Counted from the first letter of the stretch, positions 48,601 through 61,188 are shown. The stretch: DNA of 64,000 nt from Gordionus sp. m RMFG-2023 (GCF_954871325.1 NC_088776.1:22988508-23052507), one strand, 5' to 3'. Numbers and translations are program-made. The notes: generated by a model from the sequence alone, not told the origin.

Positions 48601-51600
48601 GGTTATCGACCGAAAGTTCCCCTCTGTTCCTATCGCCAACAGAAAATCGGCATTCCCCTAGCCCCTTCAACCTCGCTATGTCAGATTTTAAAAGTATACT
48701 TGATATATTTTAAAAAATGAGCTCAAGCTTATTAAATATAATACAGAATAATAGAATTGTTTTAATATTTGTTTTGTTTCGTAACTTTCTTTCTATCTTT
48801 TTTCATTGTTAATTCAAAATTTTTACGATTAAATAAAAAATAATAAAGTAAGAAATATATTATATTCCTTAATATTCAAATTAAACTGGCAATTTAAAAC
48901 ATAAAACGTGTTCTGCGTAGAAATTCTGATAATTTTAAAATCATCATCGATTAGGTAAAGTATTCTAAGATTATTGACTGATACATGCTATTTTAAATAT
49001 TAAAATCCATAAATTTTGCCAATAATTTCTTTGAATTATCTACCAATAGAGTTGAAGCGCTAAAACATACTAAAAATTCGAACTAAATCATAACCGATAT
49101 CTATATAGATTCCAAATAGGTTTTTGTTTTAAATTCATTCAATAGGAACAATTATAATTTAATACATCGATACTATTTATTAGGGTTGGCATGAGGATTG
49201 CACTGATGGAATCTTGTTGTTAAAGGCGTGAGTATCACAATTTGTGTAGACTGAAGGTTTAAAAATTGTAGGAGAGTGGTAGACGTAAATTTAATGGAAT
49301 ATTGGTGATAAGAGTCTAAAATTGGCTAGCATAATGTGTAAATACAAGTGGGAAGATATGAAGAAAACCAGGTTGAAAACAATGGGGACGTCTGTGGATG
49401 GACAAAAGGCTGCCTAAGCCCAAGATGGTGATGATATTTGAAGGTAATAAATCTATGGTTGAGAAAATGAAGAGGTGTTATAAAATAAGGTGAAAGTAAA
49501 TGGATAGATATACAAAGAAATAAGGCGAAATACCAAGAAATTAATAGCAAAAACATGAGAGGCAGGGGTTTGAAAATCAGAGTAGGTGGAAGGGAGCAAA
49601 AATATGTTATGGATTACAAAGCAGATGACGAAAAGGAGAAAGGGTGTTAAGTGTAGGTGTCTGAAATTATGGAAGAAAAAATTGTGATCTGAAGACTTGG
49701 GAATTGATTGACTTACGAGGTTATGCAATCTATTAGTTGGGAACTAATCCTTAGGATTGGGGAAGAAAGATGAGATCCTTTAGATTGTGAGTCTTAAATT
49801 TCAATTAAACTTTACCTATGAAATTTTATTTAAAGAAATACAGAAAAATATAAAATGAAGGAAAAGACATGTGCTATATTATGCATTTTTAGATGGCGCT
49901 GTGCGAAGTTACTAGATTGGCCTTGAAAAATTCAGGTGTAGACAGATGGCTGGTATCTGCAGTGATGGTAATGTAAGTGCGAGCATGAACCGCAGTCAGG
50001 ACAGAGATATTAAATTTTTTGAAGTAAAGGTAGGATTAAATCAAGAATCCCTTATGAGTGCGTTATTATTTTTTCCAGAGGATAGAACAATGCGTGGAGG
50101 ACTTTCATCGGACTCATGGCAAACAGTGATGCAAAACTAAAGGATCAACTCGTCAATTGAAGATGATAGCTATGGAGTATGAAGGTATAGGGTTATGTAG
50201 AAAAGACAGAGGTAATGAATGGTAGAAACATGTGTAGATGGGGAAATCCGGGATTTTTTCTTATGGTGCATGTCGAAAATCGGCTCATAAAGATGCGGTT
50301 GGTAAAAGGGAGCCTAGAAAAAGCAAAGGGATATTTAAAATGAATGCTGGTTGATAATTAAGATAATATTTAATTGGATATTGGAAAGAGACAATTTAGA
50401 CTTAGGACTCATATCGATATCGGGTTTTTTGGTTCATAAAGTTAGCTTTAAAAAAATGAAATCTTAGGGGAAAATTTTTTAATATTTTTGTAATTAATTT
50501 CATATTCAATTTAACCACTAATAGATAATGATTAAGTAAGATTTAATAAACATAAACATTAGATAAAAAGTTAAACTTTTTATATTATATTATATGTCAT
50601 ATTTGAATAAGAAGAACAAACAAACACGTGTAAATACAATATTTTCAGAGATGCACCAATATCAATACTTATGATATCAGTATTAGCCGACACCTTAAAT
50701 TTTCACCGATACCAGTTGATGGATACTCAAAAATGATAATTCATCTTAAAAAAATTTAATGAACATTATGGCTATGAATGTCATATACTGATTGAAAAAA
50801 AGAAAGAAGGTGATTAAGCTTTATTTCCTATTTCATTTTTCTCTAAGAAATTATAAATTACAAATAAATAAGAAATGATAGTATTGATAAATTATTCTTT
50901 GCTTTTTTTCAATAAGTATTGCTACATTGTTATTTTTGAAATCGGTATTGGGTATCGGTGGCATGGGCCGATATAGTGTTAGTACCAAAGTATCTCTGGT
51001 TTATAAATTATTGCCATAATATTCTTGCAAGGAAAATTCAAAATATATAACATAAATAAATTAAAATTTAGACTAATGATTTAATAACTAAAAATATATA
51101 AAATTAAAGAATTTAAATTTAGGCCAATAATTTAAAATAAATATAAAGCATTATGAACCGGTTTCAACAGATTCGAAATATTTTTAACAGCTTTGTTTGC
51201 TCTTTTTGTAAATTTTTATAATGATTTGGTTATGGTTCATAACGGTCTAAACCCTGACATTAAATGCTAGTTTTATAAAAATTTTAGGAAAATTATTTAT
51301 TAAAGTATTATTTATCTTTATCGTATTAATCAAGCCAATATTTATTAAAACTTTTAAAAACTAATGTTTTGACCGAGGGAATTTTGTACTTCGCTTCGAA
51401 CATTATATCCGATAAAATTAGAGAGATTTTTTATTGAATTTTATCAAAAATGCCAAAATTTTATTTTGTAATTTGAATACCTAAAAAATCACAAAAAAAT
51501 ATTCAAGTTCTAATCAAAACTACCACCCATGGTGTTCTTCGAATATTAAACCCTCAGTTTCAAAACAAATTTAAATGTAAAAATTTAAGGAAATATATAC

Positions 51601-54600
51601 CGAAATATAAGTCTGATAAACAAAACATTAATTAACAAGTATACAAAAAAAATTTTTTTTTGGTGTAATTATTTTTCAGTCTTCCATAATTGGAAAAAGA
51701 AAACGAGTAATATACCAAAGACCAAGAGTTCATTCTTATTATTTCTTTCTTCTTAATAGTATTGTACCAATATATCGAAGCGAGCTAAAGGTCCATTGGA
51801 AAATTGGGGCGTTTTCCATTTCAGAGTGATGTGCGTACGATTGAGGAGAGTGTATTGAGGTATCTCCATCTTGGAAGGTTCTATATCAAAATAATTTGTA
51901 AGATGGGTTATGAATAACTAGAGATATGCCAGACGAATCCGAAAGTGACCCACTAGAAGATTTTAAAGATTAAGGTTTATATCTTCATTTAACTATTTAG
52001 ATAAAGGAATACGTAGTCAACATACCATAAATAAAATATATCTTTAGTTTCTAGGAAATTTTACTACAAGGGGAGGGGGTGCGTTATATTTTAATTATGA
52101 AATAAATAATAATCCCAGAACAATTATCCATTAAGATTTATCCTCTTTAAGATAGCTCATAATATAATGGTTGGTTGTCATAAAATCAGGAATTCATGAT
52201 TTACTGTAAATCTATTATTTTTTTAAATCCATATCCCCCCCCCCTATTTAGTAAAATTTTTAAGACTGATAGCTCCTCACTTATTGAAAAAGAAGAAAAA
52301 ACCACACATTCCCAATTCTATATTTTCAGGCAAATATTTATACATCCATCCTAAAATTGTTCCCTCAAAATCTTTGTTCTTGGAAATTATGTTTTAATAA
52401 CAGTAATGGTTGAAGGCGACTTCTGTCAGAGAAATTTGAAATGATATTTTTTTGAAAAAAACAAGAACTTTTAAAACATTAATTTTTGTAATATTATTTC
52501 TTATATCATTTATTACATTTTCGCAAATCAATATTATAAATAAAATATAGTCAATAAAAAAAAATTTATACTTTCAAAGTTTAAATCCGGTATCGGATTC
52601 GGTCAGGAAGAGAAAAAATGGAGTCCAGAATAGGAGTGAAATATAGTGGCATCTTATCAATTTATCTTATAAGCTATGTTTTCGCTAGCATTTAAAAATA
52701 CGCATATTAGCGCATTTAATTTTGGAAAAATCTGTAAACAATATAAACAGATGAGAGTGTTTTAGCAAATATGCGCATTAATAAAAAAAACATTTTTTTA
52801 GATTGCCTGCGAAGATGAAGCTTATAAAAAAAAGAATTTTGTTTACGTTTATATTTAATAAAAAAAACCTTTAATAGGGGTGTCAAAGATGAATGGAGTG
52901 TTAGGGGGTGAGCATCCAACACTGTTGCAAGCAGACACGGTGATGAAATACCTCTGATCACCAATCCAATCCAAGCTTCTGTAAATGAAGTAATTGAAAG
53001 GTGTCTCAAATTTTTGAATCCTTCTATTTGATGTTTTACGTTTTATTATCGTGGATAACGATTTAGTTTTGGTTAAATCTACATAATTTTTATACATATA
53101 ACACAATTATGACAAAAGCAATTTAAAATAATTTTTTTTGATAAATATTATAGGGAATTATACTTTTATCATAATCGCTTTCGATATCGATGATAGAGAG
53201 GCTGCTTAAGTTAATTCTGTAAACTACTATAATTCCATTTTTAATTAAGGGTCCATTCCAAGTAAATTTGATAAATGACTCGTTTTTAAAAGCTATTCTG
53301 ATATTAGAACAGGGGTCTTCAGGCACTATACATTTAATTTATTTAAATAAATATAAATTTACATTTTATTATTATATAAAATAATAATTGCTAATAGTGT
53401 CGAATCAAACAGAGTTGCTAAAAGTAGCCCAATGGATACACCCTAGAAGCAAAGGGTCTAAGAATTAGTTCTTAAGAAACAAAACAAATGATTAATAATA
53501 GAACCAAATATACAGTATGCCCCGACCATGTGGAACTTGTTCCAAAAATGTTGAGGGGAATTATATTCAGTATCATTTATGTAAAAACTAGATTCATAAA
53601 GAATGTTCAGAGATTCAGGCTGGATCAGCATGATTAAAGTAGGTCTAAGTTAATTTAAATCGCGCTTTGAATCACGATTAAAACGATAGTATGAAGATTA
53701 GTTCATGCGGTTTGCATAGAAATTTTAATGCTATTTTATATAAAAATATTAACTAATATAATAATTTAAAAAAATTCTTTATAAATTTTATACTTATAAA
53801 GTATAAAATTAATACAAATAGGCAAAACTAATATTGATAATTTAATTATATATATGATAAAATACACTTTAATCAATTCAATATTGTTTAACATTTCATA
53901 AATTTCTTAGGAAAACAGATGCTAAATTGTAATAAAATGAATGAGTGTTTTTAATTAATAACTATATCCTCCAGAGCATATATTTTAATTAGGGATGTAC
54001 CGATATTTTATATCGGATCACCCATTTTAAAATATCGGTTATCGGCAAATATTATAAAATTTTCCGATCCGATCAGATACAAAATGGTGTTTTTAACAAA
54101 AACAAAATATTATAAAATTTTTAAAAAAAGTTATATCTAAAAACCATTAATTTTTATAAATAAAATCGAAATCCATATTTATGTTTAATTTATTTAATAG
54201 TAATAATTAGTTAGTAAACATTCTGCCATATTGTTATTTTTTTGCATTCTGTTAATAAAAGTGTACAATAATCTCTTCAGAATCTGTTTTTAGTTAATTA
54301 GTGATATAGTCCCCATCACCTAAGACTGACCTCTAATAAATTGGAAATTTTGCTATTTTTAAAAAGAAATCTTCGATATATTAATATAAATATTTATTTC
54401 AAATTTTATAATATATTTGTTTATTACTTATTATGTAAATAGATTAATGTTATTACTTATTATATAAATAAGTGATTTTTTAATAAAAATATTTTATTGC
54501 AATTGAATTGAATACAAACCATAACTGATCATTATAATATATTTAAATGACATGTTATGGTATGGTTAAATTATAGATGTTATACTAATAAAAAGTATAT

Positions 54601-57600
54601 TAAAAATTAAAACTATTGGTATCTTTACAGAATAAAAAATTAGATGATATCGGATGGGTAATCGGCCGATATCAATATAATATCAGGAATATCGGATCGG
54701 CCTCCAAAAAGTGGTATCGGCACACCCTTAATTTTAAAATAAAACAAAAATTGTGATTTAACCGAAAAACTAGATTTTAAAAAATTTTTTTATAAAAAAT
54801 CATGATTTTTGCTAACCAGGTATCAACCTTACCCGCCAGGTGTTTTCAGCAAAATAATATCATTACCCAGTGAAAAATATATTCACTGCAGCACCAAAAT
54901 AATTAAGCCTGGAACTTAGGCAATATGCTTAATACCCTAGGTAATACTGATCTTGCTATGATCTCAAGAATTAGATGTGGTTGGAAAAAGTTGCATGAGT
55001 TGGCTTCCATCTTAGCCCATAGACATGTGCCCCATAAAAATAAAGGATACATTTATTCAGATGTTTGCAGGCCATAACATATGGTTAAAAATAGAATGAC
55101 AAACGGACTGAGGACAAAATAACGATGGTTGAGTTAGAGAAAATATGGCAAATGTAGCGAGATGGGTATGGGTCTAAAACAAATTCAAAGTTTATCGGAG
55201 AGCCATTATCTCCTTGCATCTAATAAATATGTTCAAGAGTTACAAATATATACCCCCGGAAATACTTATTACTATATCTATATATAGTGATGCAAAACCG
55301 CTCCATTTGAGGCAATTTTTAAAAACGGCTAACTCAATATTTTATCCAGAAAAATATTACGCAAGCCTGAAGATTTTGCACATAGATAGTAAAAAGGTTT
55401 GGAGATATAATAGCGAAATCTACTGGCTTAGGCAATATTTTTCTGGCGAGTTAGTTGTTTTTAAAAATCGGCTCAAATTAGATGATTTTTCATCATTATC
55501 TCTATATATACCATCTTGAAGGGTAGTAGCCTGTATATTGTTTGTATTTGCACTAGTTTTTCCGGCTATCGAGACGGATCTCATCCATATGAGGTAAGTG
55601 GTGTGAGGAGTGAGATTTGACAAAACGGCGAATGTGGCATTGGCGTAAGGGATACCCGCTATAACGGTAATTTGATTTGGTGAATGTTCAGGTGCATACG
55701 AGAGCGTGTAGGTGGCCACGGGACCACCTTCGGACTGGCACGTCTCTTTCCACCATTCCACTCTTAAAATACGAGAAGAGATGGCTGTCCAACTCTCGCT
55801 ATTCAATTTCGGAGATTTGGGTTCTATATATATAAGTTATAAAGAGGAAATAAAATATATGAAACTGAGTGTTACCTTGAGAATATTTGAGCACGCACAA
55901 GCCCCACACGATGCCCTGAGATGAGAAGCTGGAGTGTTTGGGTTCGAAAGCAACCCCCGCAAGGAAATTGGTATCAAGAGTGAGATTAAAGGTCATAATT
56001 TGTCGGAAATCATTCAATGGGATCAGCTGCGATAGTATCATCAAAATTCGAGTATCATTCCTATCCAATCTGACCCATTTTATGTCCGGACCACAAGTGT
56101 AAGGAATGTATTGATGAATTTTACACCAATATATCTATCATTTTTTTTATTTTATATAAAAATATAAGTTTTTCAAAAAAGTTTAATGTTATAAAATTGT
56201 AAATAATTAGACTTCTCTTATTTAAAGGTAATGATTTGATAAATATCAATCAAAAAAATAGTAAAAACCGTGTAAGAGCCAATGAGGTTGGTAGATTTAG
56301 CATTATTCCATGCTATGCTATATGCTGTTTGTGAGTAATGAATTATTCTGACGTTTTGAGGGTTTGGCACTATAAAAAATTTAATGTAAAATTCAATCAT
56401 TAATTATTATATATTTAAAACATTATAAACAATAATTTTCTAATTAAAATTGAATAATTTTATTAATATTTATAAATAAAAAATTTTGTATTTTATATAT
56501 TCGACTCACAAGCATAAATTTAAATTACTAAGGTTTTATAATAAAATTAAAATTTCTTTAAAAATTACACAAAAACATTTTTATGTAATTGAAACTTAAA
56601 ATGAATTTGAAATTTAAAAAAAAAGATATCTTTTTTTAATTTTCCTAGGCCTACTCTAATGAATAAATTATAATAACCAATAAATAGGTTTTACAAATAT
56701 ATTAAAATAGAAGAGATAAACGTATATCCTTTTGGCAAAAAGGAATTGGAGCAGAATGAGGCCCTTGTCCGATGGTGTTCCCCGAAGTTATGGTAAACTT
56801 GTGAGCTTTAATGTCCAATCTTTGCAGTTGCAACGAATAAAAATTATTGGTCAGATTGGACGCAACTAACGTATCCCAATCATACAGGTCGTAGTGAAAA
56901 TTTGAACCGAATCTATATGCTTCTGGAACCGACTTTTTAAATATTTCATTAGTATTATATTATAGCGTTGAAATTGAAAAGGTAATTGTTAAACATAATT
57001 AATGATTCATAACTAGGCCTACTCAAAAAAGAAACGATTCGAGAATTATTAGTTCTGCTCAAATAGAGGAATAAACAATTATTCGATGTATGTATGAAAC
57101 AATGGAGTTTACTTTCTTAGTATCCTTACCAGAGTTCTACAAGATCAGGTCTGGCCGATCGGCCGAAAGGAGTTTTAAATAAATTAAAACGGGCTCTGCA
57201 GGGAAAATATTATAAAGAGGCGGGTAGGTAAAATTTATAACGGGCTGGGCAGGGCAATTCGTACATAAAAAAAATTCGGGCTGGGTAATTAGATAAAAAA
57301 AATTCAAACTGAGATTTCATAAAATCTTTATACACATTTTCTAATTATAGGATTATTTTATAATGGCAAAAAGTTAATAAAATAAAAATGATATTCAATT
57401 CAAACAGATTATTTTAAAATTCCCCTTCCACTCCCCCACTCCTTATTTTTATATTAAAACATATCCAAAAAGTTAAAAATATTAATATAATGTTATATAA
57501 AAAAATTAAAAACTATGGAGATAAATAGTCTATCATTATATATGATGAAGGATGGTATGATAATTGAACATAATTTCATTCTATATTTTTATATAATAAA

Positions 57601-60600
57601 AATAATTTCATATAATTTTATTCCCTATTTTATAAAAAAAATTATAGGCCAGGATGACCATTTCGTAAATTTTTATGGCAGCCCGGACATTTTTTGATAT
57701 ATTACTTTGAATTTCAAGTTAATATTTTGATTATGTAATACTATTTAAAAAAATATTATAATATGCTTATTTATGTGTATTTTAAGAGCTGTTTAACTAA
57801 AATATTAATTTTATAAATAACAGTTAATTAACAAGAAATTAAAAAATAAGTTATTTATGATGTGATCCAATAGCAAATGCTAGAGATACCAAACACAATG
57901 ATTTATAAAACGGTTGTTACAGAAAAAGATAACTACCCAGGAGAGATATGATATAAGAAGAACCTTAATTGACATTGAGAAAAAAAAATTAGATATTATT
58001 ATATTATAGTATAGAATCGATATTATAAATCTGATGGATGAAAAATTTGAACTGTGGCGAACTTTTAGTAAATTATTAACGATCCAGATGGATCCTCTTT
58101 GCAAATTTTGGGCCATGCCGAACTTTTGGCTATATTTTTTATATTTTAGAAAATTTTGGACCGGACTTAGGGCAATATTTTTTAGAAAATAACAAAAAAA
58201 ATTAGCGGTCGAACCAAGCAACTTATACAAATTTTTTTAAAGGCCTGCGCCTTGGAGAACTCTGTTCCTTTTGCCATTTTAAAACTTCATATTACCCGCT
58301 TTTTTTCTTTATTGATTTTATTAAAATTCAATACCTCAAAACCTTAAAAGGCTTTAACATTTTTTTAATAAATTTACTATAATAACTCCTGATGAAATAA
58401 TTCGCCTTCATCAATTTAATAAAAATATCCTACAAAAAGATAGGCAATTTGGGAACATTATGAATACAGTATCAAGTAGTCAAAAGGCGCTTAAACCATT
58501 GCAAAAGTTTAAAATGAAGAGCAATATAGACTATTATCAAACATTATAAAAGGTTCTATACACACCTGAATAAAAAGAGTTGCCATAAATTGATTTGTTG
58601 AGAAGTTTAAAAAAAATTAAAACTCTTAATAAATAAATCTAACACTCTTTAAATTTGACATTAGGTGAAGAATATAATATTTAAAAATAATAGTCAGAAT
58701 ATGTCAATATATTTTCATATAAATTATTTTATAACATTTTAAAAAACGAATCATTCGAATCCTATAGTATATTTTATTAGTCGAACCAATATAAAACGAG
58801 TCGAATATTGAACTATTAGATTTTGAATAGTTCTATTAATAATTTGAGATTTGCAATATCTAAAAAACTTATAGAATGAAATATGACATAACTACATATC
58901 TTTATTTAAATATTTATATAATATCTTATGTTCAGGATCATTTTAGTTTTCGCATTATTATTTCAAATTGATATATTTGAATATTATATAATAAATTTTT
59001 TAACCTTTCAGTATATATATATACATATGCAATTTTTACCTTATTATAAAACAAATATATATATTGCTGGTCCTTATATTAAAACACAATATATAATTAT
59101 TATAGTTAATAGAAATAAAGTCATTTAAAAATGGGACTTTAAGTTATAAAAATAATGATTTTTTTTAAACTGAAGAGTAAGTTTAAACAGATTTAAAAAA
59201 CTAATTATATACCTTCCAGTAAAGGGTCAATTTATTGTTGTTTTCGGTGTAAATTCTTGTAAGTTCGAATCCACTTATAGATGTTTCAGGAATATATTGA
59301 GGAACTATTATTAAATAGTATATGAAAATAAATGTACAAATTTTTGTTATCCAAAAAACAGATATTAGAAGTAAAAGACTTAGTGCTAGGATGGTGATTG
59401 TACTTACCATCTTGAAGTGTCCGTACAGAGAATGTGTTGGGATCACTATAATAACCATTTTGAATGGGTTTTGTTTTTATCTCAATATTATAGGTCAGAT
59501 AAGGATATAAGTTGGAGATAACGATCGTGTTAGTGTCGTGGTTGAGGGTGAGGATAACATTGTCACCTGATAAAGAGTTGGATGTAGAAGCAGAGACAGA
59601 AATGTTAGCCCGATCGATTTTGCGTGATCCATTAAAGATTAGATCAGCAATTTCATTATACCCATCACTGATATTCGCAAAAACGGTGTAATCTAATCTT
59701 GCATGCGAGTCATTTTCTTTCCGACTTAAGTGCTTGGTCTCGTTTAGACCTGCCCGTAGAAAGTCGTAGAAGAAGCCATCTCTTCGAGGCGAGAAGTGGA
59801 AGGTCCACAATTTCCAAAATGTGGGAAGGGCAGGACTCGTTAGATTGAGGCAAAAGAGTAGGGCTAAAGTATCGGGAAATATACTCACCGCCGATGTAAC
59901 TTTTATAACTATACTGTTCTCCTTCGCGATCACTGACACCCTTGGGGGGTCAGGCTTAACTATATCTGTTCATCATAAAGCAATATTAAAAGTAAGAGAG
60001 ACATAAATATTTTAAAAAAATTGAATTTTAAAAACAAAAAAAATTATTATATCAAAGACCTTTATAATTTTAAAAATCCAGGCCGGGAAAAATTCAAAAT
60101 TTTAGCAGGTTTCTCAGTTATATTGTTGAATAATTTAAAACCAAAAATTCGTATTCAAAAATAAAATATTATACTGCAGAACTCAAAAACAAAACCGCGC
60201 CTTGTCTTTTGATTTTTTCCAGCCCCTAAACATGAGTATTCAAAGCTTTACAAACCTTTCGGTGTAACTGTAAAATTTTGAAGGATGAACCCGATCTCAT
60301 TGTATGATTTAATGGTAAAGTAATAAGTCCAATCCGGGAAAAAGCGTATTTCATGATCGTTGGATGGTCCGTGGATATTTTGGAAAGGCTTGTTCTCAAA
60401 CCTGCAAAATTGGGTGAGCGTTTTGACAGACGATTTGTCATACTTGACGATGTCCTGGGTTTGAGAGGGAGCTTCTACCCGCCAATTAACCTTCTTACTT
60501 CCTTCACTATATTTTTCGTCTCGGTCTGATGGGCACCGGCTAAAATATATAAAAAATTGTCCTAATGGAAAGGGCATAATTCTGTATTGGATATCGATTT

Positions 60601-61188
60601 TTTAATAATGTATAAAAGAGGCCCGATCGTTCGTTTTTTTTAAAGATAAGTGGGTTCAAGCCGTTATTTTAAAATGGGCAGATCCGATCCGATATATTAA
60701 AATTTATAAATGTATATTTATTTTATTCCAAAATATTAGCAAAAATTGGATAGAATTGTTGTCCATAAAAGGTTGTAGTATACCTTCGTTTTTATAAAAT
60801 ATAACCTTTTTTCAGAGATGACGGGATAATGATAAACGGCGTAATATAGAACGTGATGATCATAAGTGTCATTCATTTTCCAATGGCATTCCATTTGAAT
60901 CCAGTTGTGGCTGAAACATTCGAAATCGTATACCGGAGTGGGAGGGTCTATCAAGATTATACATAGCATAGTTAATTATTATTACATTTGTGAGTTTGTT
61001 GATTCGCATTTATATATTATATAAAAAAATTGTTGTAATTCTGTACAATTCATAAGTCTTACTTAAAATCTTAATGTACCGTGCTCCCAGGAAAGATTTT
61101 TTGGTGGGTGACTCGTCGCAAACCATTTGATAAAAGCCTGAATCTTCAATTTGAGCATTACTTATATTCATGGTTAGTGACGACGAAT
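39607..61188 (-). CDS. Domeless/gp130-type class I cytokine receptor (5' exons missing)
   Basis: 17 exons, high to low: 61063-61188, 60806-60947, 60256-60539, 59408-59965, 59213-59304, 56722-56932, 56269-56369, 55876-56134, 55512-55823, 53164-53325, 52869-53078, 51768-51880, 48137-48410, 45008-45146, 43356-43548, 42839-42963, 39607-39844. All use GT-AG and every phase fits, giving 1178 residues from the first full codon. Domains: second half of an Ig domain (IEDSGFYQMVC); cytokine-binding FN3 with four cysteines C52, C62-x-W64, C91, C134; second FN3 starting DPPRV with a degenerate WSXWS (YYSDPN, 355-360); five more FN3 (371-945); helix LYVIVGSLMCTILILFLLYF (969-988); basic KREK; tail with tyrosines in YIMN, YVFE, YELS, YGSM, YSPM. 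Such receptors sit in the plasma membrane and signal through JAK and STAT. The first exons, including the signal peptide, were not identified. Introns range from 52 nt to 3.4 kb and hold transposons. Confidence 0.85.
40620..41790 (-). pseudogene. piggyBac transposase relic in the last receptor intron
   Basis: On the minus strand, from high to low coordinate: SNNSTHGKVDNLYRVHPYFN near 41220, like the piggyBac DK..KI.P....N block; LGLGGTIVTNLLKVL near 41030; and NDNWWNSY near 40820, like the W.DNK motif. These are in the family order and separated by stops and shifts. TTAA-flanked ends were not identified. It is in the same orientation as the receptor, within its last intron (39845-42838). Confidence 0.6.
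43119..43306. mobile_element. Short hAT MITE
   Basis: AAGACCTGCAGAG at the left and TAGAGACCTGCAGACCC (other strand) at the right match the terminal repeats of the 5932 element. It is about 190 bp, in the receptor intron 42964-43355. The target duplication is not clear. Confidence 0.55.
43549..45007. other. Receptor intron, AT-rich, no recognised element
   Basis: This 1459-nt intron lies between the membrane-helix exon and the first cytoplasmic exon. I see no coding sequence or clear repeat in it. Confidence 0.5.
46527..47295 (+). mobile_element. hAT MITE, TAGGGATGTRCCGATA family, copy 3
   Basis: It starts TAGGGATGTACCGATA and ends GGTATACCCCTA. The flanks CTAAAAAG and GTTAAAAG agree at 6 of 8 positions. 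At 46808-46993 it keeps an open stretch of 61 codons with SESVFREAGDIDS, RRKL and [16 protein letters not shown], the hAT dimerization signature. It lies in the receptor intron 45147-48136. Confidence 0.8.
46808..46993 (+). pseudogene. hAT dimerization-domain remnant
   Basis: The motif SSESVFREAGDIDS corresponds to the usual SSERVFS-AGDI of hAT proteins, followed by [12 protein letters not shown] (usual VEKLLFLKKNL). It is only the last tenth of a transposase, yet is open from its ATG to the stop. Confidence 0.65.
48555..48625. repeat. GC-richer hairpin within a receptor intron
   Basis: ACTTTCAGCCGA...AACCATC and GATGGTT...TCGACCGAAAGT form an interrupted stem around a 12-nt loop. The surrounding 48535-48690 is much richer in GC than the rest of the intron. 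It could be a structured RNA, a decayed exon or a foreign insertion. No family recognised. Confidence 0.4.
49220..50360 (+). pseudogene. LINE reverse-transcriptase fragment (CR1/L2/RTE-like)
   Basis: Plus-strand segments read LLDWP, then the DGWYLQ region (usual WLVSAVM-MY), FFEVKVGLNQESLMSALLFF at 50020-50070 (usual FEVKVGVHQGSVLSPLLF of the RT core), SDSWQTVM, and near 50240 a degraded cysteine/tryptophan tail. Frames shift several times. It lies antisense in receptor intron 48411-51767. The first part (49220-49740) is only weakly similar. Confidence 0.6.
50646..50998. mobile_element. 353-bp hAT-like MITE
   Basis: CAGAGATGCACCAATATC at the left and CAGAGATACTTTGGTAC (other strand) at the right are imperfect terminal repeats. 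CCGATACC/GGTATCGG words lie inside each end. The flanking 8-mers do not match. Confidence 0.5.
53990..54730 (+). mobile_element. hAT MITE, TAGGGATGTRCCGATA family, copy 4
   Basis: It starts TAGGGATGTACCGATA and ends ATCGGCACACCCTTA. The flanks ATTTTAAT and ATTTTAAA agree at 7 of 8 positions. It is like copies 1 and 3, but its remnant of the dimerization domain is more decayed. It lies in receptor intron 53326-55511. Confidence 0.85.
54925..55170 (+). pseudogene. LINE fragment (post-RT region)
   Basis: The plus strand reads ISRIRCGWKKLHELASILAH near 54970, matching the IS-RI-GWKKF-EL block that follows the RT core in CR1/L2/RTE-like LINEs. Shorter matches to about 55165 include NRMTNGLRTK. 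Same strand and probably same family as 49220-50360. Confidence 0.55.
55305..55490. mobile_element. Palindromic MITE next to a receptor exon
   Basis: AAAAACGGCTAACTC...CCAGAAAAATATTACGCAAGCC and its inverted partner GGCTTAGGCAATATTTTTCTGGCGAGTTAGTTG flank about 60 bp. Related pieces occur near 24400, 31370, 32380 and 58160. Its right end is about 20 bp from the splice donor of exon 55512-55823. Confidence 0.55.
56933..59212. other. Receptor intron (2280 nt)
   Basis: Mostly AT-rich. It holds short GC pieces like hAT subterminal ends (57140-57300, CGGGCTGGGCAGGGC) and a relative of the palindromic MITE near 58080-58210. No exon was recognised. Confidence 0.45.

Noticed and set aside
49326-49728. 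Two overlapping minus-strand frames rich in Phe, Leu, Ser and His
   Set aside because: They are the complement of a purine-rich, LINE-like plus-strand region; the composition explains the open frames.
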